DNA of 43,500 nt from positions 1 through 43,500 of the forward strand of contig CAXBGT010000020.1 in the NCBI GenBank assembly GCA_963975265.1, read 5' to 3'. The notes under the pieces were generated by a model. The model had not been told where the DNA came from. It worked only from the letters and a program-made list of their open reading frames with translations, and ran no database searches. Positions 24,661 to 31,316 of this stretch are shown here, in pieces. This DNA is from CAJXUU01 sp963975265 (GTDB lineage: Bacteria > Bacteroidota > Bacteroidia > Chitinophagales > Saprospiraceae). The translations under genes were made by a program, and so were the position numbers. Positions within the stretch are counted from its first letter, which is position 1; each line of letters starts with the position of its first letter.

Positions 24661-27600
24661 TTAATATATATTAAATATGCCTCCATTTTTCACATCTAAT
24701 ACACCTCCATTTTTATTCTTTGCCTTGTCTTCTGTATATGTCCCATATATCGATAGAGAACCAAAAACATTAATCACTCCTTCATTTATGATAGCACTTT
24801 TAGCAACTTCACTATCATATGATTCTAGATAAGAGTATCCATTTAACTCTATAATTCCTGTACTTGTATTATGAAGACCATAATCTCCAATTTCATTTAC
24901 ATTTAGTCCTCCAAAACCAATAACATTGACAGTGCCATTGTTAAGAAATGCTGTATTGGTTGTATTATTTTGATCTCGAATGTTTATATAGCCAATGACA
25001 TTGAAGGTACCATTGTTTTCAATTACACCATTACCCAAAATAGATAATGAATTGTTTTCTAGAAGGTGGAGTGTGGAAAAGGACCCAATACTCAAATTTC
25101 GAATTTGCAAACTAGTAGAGGCTCCTTCTCCACCTCCCTGACTACCGCCTTCGCCGGTCCCGTTTCCAATAATGATCAAATCAATTGTATCCCCGGTCAT
25201 GCCTATTTCGAGGTTTTCACAAATCTTAGGAATATGCCCAAGGCTCCAATTTACTGGGTCGTCAAAAACGCCAAGAGAATCAGGACCAACCCATATGTTT
25301 GGCCCAAAGTCAGATCCTTCATCAATCGTACCATCGCAGTTGTTATCGATCGCATCACATAAGACTTCATCAGCATCAGGATTTATTGCAGCATCATAGT
25401 CATTACAATCCTCCACTTCTCTACAAAAACCATCCATATCCCAATCTGAGCCCCACCCATTTTCGCATAATAAAGTAACGTCTCCTGCATAGGGCAATCC
25501 TATATTATTACTAAGGTCAATAGAGTCCTTGCTGCAAAAACTACTTATTCCATTTACAAAACATCCTTCTAACACATTATTCGATGCAGTAAAAGTTCGC
25601 AGAGAGTTATTATAACCCAAACCAACAGGAATGCTGTCAAGAGAATTATAATCAAGATGTATTTTATTAATTCTTGTCATTGAAGAATATGAACTTGGTA
25701 TAGCGCCAGTAAATTGATTGAACCGCATATCCAAAACCAGTAAATGATCTAAAGAATCCCAATAATCAGGGATAGTATCTATAAGTATATTATTGCTTAA
25801 ATTCAACTGTTTCAATTCAATAAGAGCTGCAAGATCTTGAGGAAGACTTCCCTGTAAGTCGTTGTTCGATAAGTCTATTTCTATGATTTGACCAAGATAA
25901 TTGCATGTAATTCCATACCAATTACAGTAGTCACATGTTCCATTTAAAAATCCATCATCCCAACCTTGATTATTGGTCCATGAAGTACCACTTAGATCTT
26001 CATAAATATTGATAAGTGTATCAAGTTGAGACTGACAAGGCAAATCCTCAAAATACAAGCAAATAGAAAATTCACCTTCTTCATCTGACCCTTCTTCTAC
26101 AATTCTGATAAAAACAGTTTGTCCAATTAAAGTAGGATCATCAAGAATAAGTGAAACGCCTGATCCATTTGTGGAAAACCCGCAATCTATTGAGGTTAAC
26201 GAATTACAATCACCTGAATATACTTCTACGATTAAATCCGTAATAATATCCGTCGCTTGTACTTCAATGGTTAAACTATCGACATCTAAGTACTCAAACG
26301 CGAACCACAAATCATTTTCCACACCAGAATTTCCACAACTCATATTACCCCCATCGCCTGAAGGGGTGACTGCATAATTTTCAAAATATCCTTCAATACA
26401 GTAATTTAGTATTGGGAGTTCTTTTGCTCTGTTGCATATGTCATTGAATGGTGACACGTAAGAACAGTTTTCTCCTGTTACGCAAGATGCATTTTCAAAT
26501 CTTTCATAGATTAGTTCGCCTGGTTGCGGCCCAAATCCATTGTTAAAATTGATCCCTGCAGAGGTAAGGTGGCAATATGACATTATGGTGCCTCCCACAT
26601 TATTAGGTGGATTACCGGGGTCATCACAACTTCCTTCTATATTGCCACATCCATCGATTGCCGTATTATTTCCATTCCAGACGCAGGCCTGGGTATGATT
26701 AGAGCCCATGTTGTGACCCATCTCATGCGCTACGACCATAACATTCCAAGAGTAGTTAGGATAGGGAGTACTGCCGCTGCCTAAATTGGCGCTTACGGCT
26801 ACATTAGTAGAGTTGTTACAAAGCGCGTTCAGGTAAGCAATACCTCCGCCTAAACCACGTCCAGAAAGCAAGTGTGCTAGGCGACCATTAAAATTTGGAT
26901 TATTATGGACAGCAGTTCTGAATAGATTAAGAGCCTGAGAAGTATTTGAAGCTGACACATATGGATCGGCCGTGTCCCAAATTTGTATACCTGAAATATT
27001 GATAGGTACATTGTGCTCTATATACAAAATGGCAACTTGTGCAAACAAGGTCATAGCCCATGCCTCTACATTTGCAATATTTCCTCCGTGCTTGTTGTAC
27101 ATATTGTGATCAATCTCTAAAAATGTCGTGACACATTCTGGAGTACTGGATCGCTTTTGGTTATCCTCAATGCTTGGTTTGTTCTCTGACGCATCTATTA
27201 CTTGACATTCCCATTCTTGATCTGCTGGTAATTTGCGATCATGGTAATAATATCCTGCATATAAATCTTCAAGTTTATTAATTTCATAATTTCCATCCCT
27301 ATCAAAAATACTAATCGATAGTTTATCATCATAGAAAATCATCGATACTTTTGAATCGGCGGCACCCTCCACTTTTCCATGGTAGAAAGAGTATTTTGTT
27401 GCGGTATTGAGTGTTTTACCAGAGCTCGTATAGAGACGATATTCTGGAGTGAGAATATTAATTTTTTTTAGTAATATCGTTTTGCTTCGATTGTCTAGAG
27501 GAATAGTAATTTCTATTGTTTTACTGCTGTTGAGTATTTTCTTTAGTTGATCAATATTTATATGATAATAGTCGGCAGTAGAAATCACCTCAAAAGCTTC

Positions 27601-27720
27601 TTGTTTGATCTTTTCTGAGGGAATAGTTTTATTCACAATATTTTGGGCACTTCCATAGATAGGAATGACAATAACTAACAGAAAAAATAAAGAAACTCTA
27701 TGAAAAAATGTATTTGGCAT
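24661..27720 (-). CDS. Secreted metzincin metalloprotease with LRR and MopE-like repeats
   Basis: The 1019-residue protein has a signal peptide (about 1-25), a prodomain (about 26-190) and a reprolysin-like M12 catalytic domain with HEMGHNMGSNH (zinc ligands His332, His336, His342; Glu333) and the Met-turn IMSYC at Met380. After it come a beta-sandwich ligand-binding-like region (about 425-560, NDLWFAFEYLDVDSLTIEVQ), plant-type leucine-rich repeats (about 565-735, IEIDLSNNDLQGSLP, QLNLSNN, VLDMRFNQFTGAIP), and a MopE-like calcium-type repeat (about 757-800, DWDMDGFCREVEDCNDYDAA). The C-terminus (about 860-1019) has beta-strand repeats with GNGVIENNGTFNVIGYINI. No Por tail or gliding tail is visible, so export beyond the periplasm is not explained. 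It may be a surface protease; the target is unknown. Confidence 0.85.
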   Translation of the reverse strand: MPNTFFHRVSLFFLLVIVIPIYGSAQNIVNKTIPSEKIKQEAFEVISTADYYHINIDQLKKILNSSKTIEITIPLDNRSKTILLKKINILTPEYRLYTSSGKTLNTATKYSFYHGKVEGAADSKVSMIFYDDKLSISIFDRDGNYEINKLEDLYAGYYYHDRKLPADQEWECQVIDASENKPSIEDNQKRSSTPECVTTFLEIDHNMYNKHGGNIANVEAWAMTLFAQVAILYIEHNVPINISGIQIWDTADPYVSASNTSQALNLFRTAVHNNPNFNGRLAHLLSGRGLGGGIAYLNALCNNSTNVAVSANLGSGSTPYPNYSWNVMVVAHEMGHNMGSNHTQACVWNGNNTAIDGCGNIEGSCDDPGNPPNNVGGTIMSYCHLTSAGINFNNGFGPQPGELIYERFENASCVTGENCSYVSPFNDICNRAKELPILNYCIEGYFENYAVTPSGDGGNMSCGNSGVENDLWFAFEYLDVDSLTIEVQATDIITDLIVEVYSGDCNSLTSIDCGFSTNGSGVSLILDDPTLIGQTVFIRIVEEGSDEEGEFSICLYFEDLPCQSQLDTLINIYEDLSGTSWTNNQGWDDGFLNGTCDYCNWYGITCNYLGQIIEIDLSNNDLQGSLPQDLAALIELKQLNLSNNILIDTIPDYWDSLDHLLVLDMRFNQFTGAIPSSYSSMTRINKIHLDYNSLDSIPVGLGYNNSLRTFTASNNVLEGCFVNGISSFCSKDSIDLSNNIGLPYAGDVTLLCENGWGSDWDMDGFCREVEDCNDYDAAINPDADEVLCDAIDNNCDGTIDEGSDFGPNIWVGPDSLGVFDDPVNWSLGHIPKICENLEIGMTGDTIDLIIIGNGTGEGGSQGGGEGASTSLQIRNLSIGSFSTLHLLENNSLSILGNGVIENNGTFNVIGYINIRDQNNTTNTAFLNNGTVNVIGFGGLNVNEIGDYGLHNTSTGIIELNGYSYLESYDSEVAKSAIINEGVINVFGSLSIYGTYTEDKAKNKNGGVLDVKNGGIFNIY

Positions 27721-27800
27721 GGAACAGTTTTTTGTAAAGATAAATCTTCTTTGAAAAGGAGCTTGTTATCTAGACCTGTTATTAAGCAAATTTGTTGTCA

Positions 27801-28485
27801 TTATAGCTGAAAAAGTGCCTGTTTTTTGATCTTCTTCCTTCCATGTACTTCAGGATACAAATCAGCTACAAAATCAGACTGCCAATATTGATCTGCACCA
27901 TGTTCCCATATGGTTAACTTTCCTTCCCATCCGCCGCCTTGATCCGTATTCACGAGATTGCACGTCAGTATTGGTTCCTTATTATTCCGTGTGGTAGTTG
28001 TATGTCCGATGTAAATTCGATCAAATCCTCCGATATTTTTATTTTCTGGTTTTAAAACAGCACCGCGACGCTCTAGATTGTGGAGATGCAGAGCCCTTTC
28101 ATATAATTTCCTGTCCCAATATAAACTTGCAGGTTGATGATGAACGGCGTACATAAACTCGAGATTATAATGAAATCCCGCATGAATGTATAGTACTTTG
28201 TCTTCTAAGTGATAAAGTACTAGTTTTCATAGAACTGCCCTTTATGTCTGATAATCGCTTCATGAGAATGTTTAGCATAAGATCGGTATGTAGCCTGACC
28301 GCCTTGCCTGTACCAATTCATATAGAACGCACTAATGAACTGTTCATTTCGAAAATGGTCAATATTGTCCCTTAATACTTCATAGAACCAATTCTGTCTT
28401 CTGAAGCATCGAATCCTGACCTAATAATGACTTGATGGAGTGATCGCAATCCCCCGTGAATGTCTCCTATGATGAAAGTTCGCAT
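27801..28485 (-). pseudogene. Metallophosphatase (PPP-family) pseudogene
   Basis: ATG at 28485 begins MRTFIIGDIHGGLRSLHQV, which carries the first metal motif GDIHG. After a frame change near 28385 the reading continues as YEVLRDNIDHFRNEQF, YMNWYRQGGQATYRSYAKHS and HKGQFYEN. After another near 28225 it continues as LVLYHLEDKVLYIHAGFHYN, then joins an open frame of 117 codons (LYWDRKLYERALHL, IYIGHTTTT, LVNTDQGGGWEGKLTIWE). These are the later blocks of Ser/Thr-type protein phosphatases. The second (GDxxD) and third (GNHD) metal motifs are missing, a loss of roughly 40 to 50 residues. It therefore looks non-functional. The annotation is read by eye across three frames. Confidence 0.82.
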
Positions 28486-28529
28486 ATGAGAAGTTAAGGT
28501 CTTTTTATTGTTTTTAAGTAGGGCTTATT

Positions 28530-29099
28530 TCAAAATTCACCATTCAAAAAATCAATTATTTCATTTCGTGATTTACTTGAGTCAAAATATATATTTTCTA
28601 CGATCACATCTTCTCCTTCACTAAAAAACACGAGTTTGTAATAACCCACTTCAAAGTTTGAATGAAATTGAAGTTGTAAATTCTGAGTTGAAATATCAAT
28701 GGTAGTGCTGTCAAGAGTGTAAAGAGAATCTATAGAATACTCAAATATATCCTCGTCGAAATCAACTTCTGAACACGAGGTGTCCTTCACACAAGGGAAG
28801 ATAAATAGGTCATATTCAACATTATTTTGTTTAGAGATCGCGATCACTCCATTGTTAGGGTTTGGATAGATTTGAATTGGACTTTCTGTAGTTACATTAG
28901 GATTCCCTGCCTGGCCAAATTGACTACCATTATCATCAAAAAATCTAATTCCAGTAATGATTTCTAAAGCTTTTTCATCGAATGCAGCACAGTCAGGATC
29001 TTCTTTTATCCAAGGATCTTCCATTGGGGGGGCCTCCATAGAGTCCTGACAGGAAAAAATTATAAATATGATCGCTGAAAAGTAAATATTAGTCTTCAT
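28530..29099 (-). CDS. Small lipoprotein with a Por-tail-like domain
   Basis: The 189-residue product (from ATG 29099; an in-frame GTG lies two codons upstream) starts with a lipoprotein signal peptide (MKTNIYFSAIIFIIFSC). The part after it has a short acidic region, FDEKALEIITGIRFFDDNG, then the motif PIQIYPNPNNGVIAIS and, after an acidic stretch, GYYKLVFFSEGEDVIVENIY. This order matches a T9SS type A sorting tail (YPNPxxG, later GxYxLxI), but with an insertion and a few residues after it. A lipoprotein carrying such a domain is unusual. The function is unknown. It is transcribed divergently from rimP. Confidence 0.7.
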   Translation of the reverse strand: MKTNIYFSAIIFIIFSCQDSMEAPPMEDPWIKEDPDCAAFDEKALEIITGIRFFDDNGSQFGQAGNPNVTTESPIQIYPNPNNGVIAISKQNNVEYDLFIFPCVKDTSCSEVDFDEDIFEYSIDSLYTLDSTTIDISTQNLQLQFHSNFEVGYYKLVFFSEGEDVIVENIYFDSSKSRNEIIDFLNGEF

Positions 29100-29223
29100 A
29101 TACACGAATTTTAATATGAGTGTGAACGATTAATCAAACGAGGAGAATGGCATCATATTTTGTCAATCCTTGAGAACACTACATTTCGTGTCAATAAGAT
29201 TAGGCAAATTCCTTAAAATACCT

Positions 29224-29231
29224 TACATTTG
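29224..29231 (+). promoter_or_regulatory. Putative promoter -7 box for rimP-nusA-infB
   Basis: TACATTTG is a perfect match to the Bacteroidota TAnnTTTG element, 79 bp upstream of rimP. Transcription would start just before the leader hairpin at 29254. No good -33 TTG is visible. Confidence 0.55.
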
Positions 29232-29253
29232 CGGCAGATTGGAGAGTAGAAGA

Positions 29254-29274
29254 GGGAACGGTTAGTTCCCTTTT
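29254..29274 (+). promoter_or_regulatory. Leader hairpin with T run before rimP (attenuator-like)
   Basis: GGGAAC (29254-29259) and GTTCCC (29265-29270) form a 6-bp stem with a 5-nt loop followed by TTTT. It lies between the promoter box and rimP, so it is not the end of an upstream plus-strand gene. It could act as an attenuator or protein-binding leader for the operon. Confidence 0.6.
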
Positions 29275-29309
29275 GTCATTCTAATAGGTCATAGTAACCG
29301 AAATGGAGC

Positions 29310-29801
29310 ATGATAGAAAAGAAATTTGAAAAACTTATAGATCAGGCTCTCAAAGAGTTAGAGTATGATGATTGCTTTCTCGTTGATTTGAGAGTAAACA
29401 ATACCAAAGTAGAGGTTTTCCTCGACAGTGATGATTCTATTACTTTTCTGAAATGTAGAAAAGTAAGTCGATTTATTGAAGCTGTAATCGATGAAGAACA
29501 ATGGTTAGGTATAAAATATACTCTTGATGTAAGTTCAGCGGGTGTTGGAAAACCACTAAAGATGACAAGACAGTATCTAAAAAATATTGGGAGAGACATT
29601 GAAGTGAAACTCCACGGTGAAGAGAAAGAAAAAGTTCTGGGAGAACTTATGACAGCATCTGATGAAAGTATCAGTGTATATTATGAAGAGGTGGTCAAAG
29701 AAGGGAAAAAGAAGAAGACCTTAGAGATTACTCGAGAAATACCTAGAAGCGAGATCAAAGAAGCAAAAATCAAGATCAGTTTCAAAAAGAAAAAGAAGTA
29801 A
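29310..29801 (+). CDS. rimP: Ribosome maturation factor RimP
   Basis: RimP helps mature the 30S subunit. The 163-residue protein has the family order: an N-terminal alpha/beta domain (IEKKFEKLIDQALKELEYD, KVEVFLDSDDSITFLKCRKV) with the conserved TLDVSSAGVGKPLKMTRQY block corresponding to LEVSSPGLDRPL. A C-terminal Sm-like barrel follows (VKLHGEEKEKVLGELMTA), ending in a lysine-rich tail (IKISFKKKKK). It is the first gene of the classical rimP-nusA-infB operon, which supports the call. nusA begins 76 bp later. Confidence 0.95.
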   Translation: MIEKKFEKLIDQALKELEYDDCFLVDLRVNNTKVEVFLDSDDSITFLKCRKVSRFIEAVIDEEQWLGIKYTLDVSSAGVGKPLKMTRQYLKNIGRDIEVKLHGEEKEKVLGELMTASDESISVYYEEVVKEGKKKKTLEITREIPRSEIKEAKIKISFKKKKK

Positions 29802-29877
29802 AAGAGGAGTGTCTCAAGTAGAGGAGGTGTTTAGAATATAAAAGATAAAATAATATGGTAGTTAAAAATTTAAAGAA

Positions 29878-31119
29878 ATGATGAATTTAGTAGAATCATT
29901 CTCGGAATTTAAAGCCGGTAAAAATATAGACAGACCTACAATGGTACGTGTATTGGAAGATGTTCTTCGTACATTGATCAAGAAAAAATATGGGTCTGAT
30001 GAGAATTTTGATGTCATCGTAAATACACAAAACGGTGATCTTGAAATGTGGAGAGTAAGACAGATCGTACCAGATGGTGAGGTAATGGATGAGCAAGCCC
30101 AGATATCATTCTCAGAGGCGGTATCTATTGATGAAGATTACGAAGTAGGTGAAGAATGTTATGAAGGGTTGACACTAGAAGAATTTGGAAGAAGATCAAT
30201 TATGGCAGCTCGTCAAACATTGATTTCTCGTATTATGGATCTTGAGAAAGATGAGGTATACAAGAAATACATGGATAGAGTGGGTGAAATTGTACTTGGT
30301 GAAGTAAGTCAAATCTTAAAGAGAGAATTACTTATCATAGATGATGTAACGGGAAACGAATTGATACTACCGAGGAATGAAATGATCAGAGCTGACTATT
30401 ACCGTAAAGGTGATATGGTTAGAGGAATCATCCGAAGAGTAGAAATGAAGAACAATAATCCTGTTGTAATAGTATCACGTACAGATAGTTTATTTTTGGA
30501 AAAGTTGTTAGAGCAAGAAGTACCAGAAATCGAAGATGGACTGATCACTGTAAAGAAGATTGTAAGAATCCCAGGTGAAAGAGCAAAAGTAGCTGTAGAG
30601 TCTTACGATGATAGGATTGACCCTGTCGGTGCGTGTGTCGGTATGAAAGGATCAAGAATCCACGGTATAGTAAGAGAGTTGAAAAACGAAAATATTGATA
30701 TCGTAAACTATACAGCTAATAGTCAATTGTTTATCCAGAGGTCATTGACGCCAGCAAGGGTTTCATCGATCAATTTGGATGATGAAAAGATGACAGCAGC
30801 CGTATTTCTCAAGCCTGATCAAGTATCTTTGGCGATAGGAAAAGGAGGTAGTAATATTAAGTTGGCAAGTAAACTGACAGGATATGAAATCGATGTATTC
30901 AGAGAGACTGATGAGGCAGAGTTAGAGGATGTAGAATTGGACGAATTTAGCGATGAGATCGAAGATTGGGTGATTACTTCACTTAAGAACATCGGTTGTG
31001 ATACGGCCAGATCAGTATTACAATTGAGTAAACAAGAATTGGTTAGAAGAACGGATCTAGAAGAAGAGACGATCGATGAAGTAATCAAGATCTTGGAGAC
31101 AGAACTGAAAGAAGAATAG
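29878..31119 (+). CDS. nusA: Transcription termination/antitermination factor NusA
   Basis: NusA binds RNA polymerase and nascent RNA and modulates pausing, termination and antitermination. The 413-residue protein has the N-terminal polymerase-binding domain (about 1-125), an S1 domain (about 130-200, GEIVLGEVSQILKRELLIID, EMIRADYYRKGDMVRGII), and two KH domains (GACVGMKGSRIHGIVRELKN and FLKPDQVSLAIGKGGSNIKL). A short helical C-terminal region (about 355-413) follows, with an HhH-like TSLKNIGCDTARSVLQLSKQ segment. The acidic repeats of proteobacterial NusA are missing, as is normal for Bacteroidota. Two tandem ATGs (29878 and 29881) are possible starts. Confidence 0.97.
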   Translation: MMNLVESFSEFKAGKNIDRPTMVRVLEDVLRTLIKKKYGSDENFDVIVNTQNGDLEMWRVRQIVPDGEVMDEQAQISFSEAVSIDEDYEVGEECYEGLTLEEFGRRSIMAARQTLISRIMDLEKDEVYKKYMDRVGEIVLGEVSQILKRELLIIDDVTGNELILPRNEMIRADYYRKGDMVRGIIRRVEMKNNNPVVIVSRTDSLFLEKLLEQEVPEIEDGLITVKKIVRIPGERAKVAVESYDDRIDPVGACVGMKGSRIHGIVRELKNENIDIVNYTANSQLFIQRSLTPARVSSINLDDEKMTAAVFLKPDQVSLAIGKGGSNIKLASKLTGYEIDVFRETDEAELEDVELDEFSDEIEDWVITSLKNIGCDTARSVLQLSKQELVRRTDLEEETIDEVIKILETELKEE

Positions 31120-31152
31120 TGGGTAATTTCACTGATTTTCACAATAAATATT

Positions 31153-31217
31153 AGAGATATCTAGCGAATATCTCTTTAAGGTCGAAGCATAGATAAGACC
31201 GATATATAAAGAGATAT
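31153..31217 (+). promoter_or_regulatory. Alternative-hairpin element between nusA and infB
   Basis: Three 8-base segments are related: AGAGATAT (31153-31160), ATATCTCT (31168-31175) and AGAGATAT (31210-31217). The middle one can pair with either outer one. The downstream pairing extends to a perfect 11-bp stem (31168-31178 with 31207-31217) and can enclose an inner GGTC/GACC stem (31180-31183 with 31197-31200). The two folds are mutually exclusive, as in an RNA switch or attenuator. There is no T run, so it is more like a translational or processing element than a terminator. Confidence 0.5.
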
Positions 31218-31270
31218 AGAAATGTATCTTATTCCTTGATCCCTGATGGAGATGGGCTAATATTAGTAAG

Positions 31271-31291
31271 AAGGTATAAATTATGTACCTT
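31271..31291 (+). promoter_or_regulatory. Hairpin just upstream of the infB ribosome-binding site
   Basis: AAGGTA (31271-31276) pairs with TACCTT (31286-31291) around a 9-nt loop, 25 bp before the infB ATG. It could influence translation initiation, but a 6-bp AT/GC-mixed stem may arise by chance. Confidence 0.35.
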
Positions 31292-31316
31292 TAAAGAAGA
31301 AACGTAAAAAAGCTGA

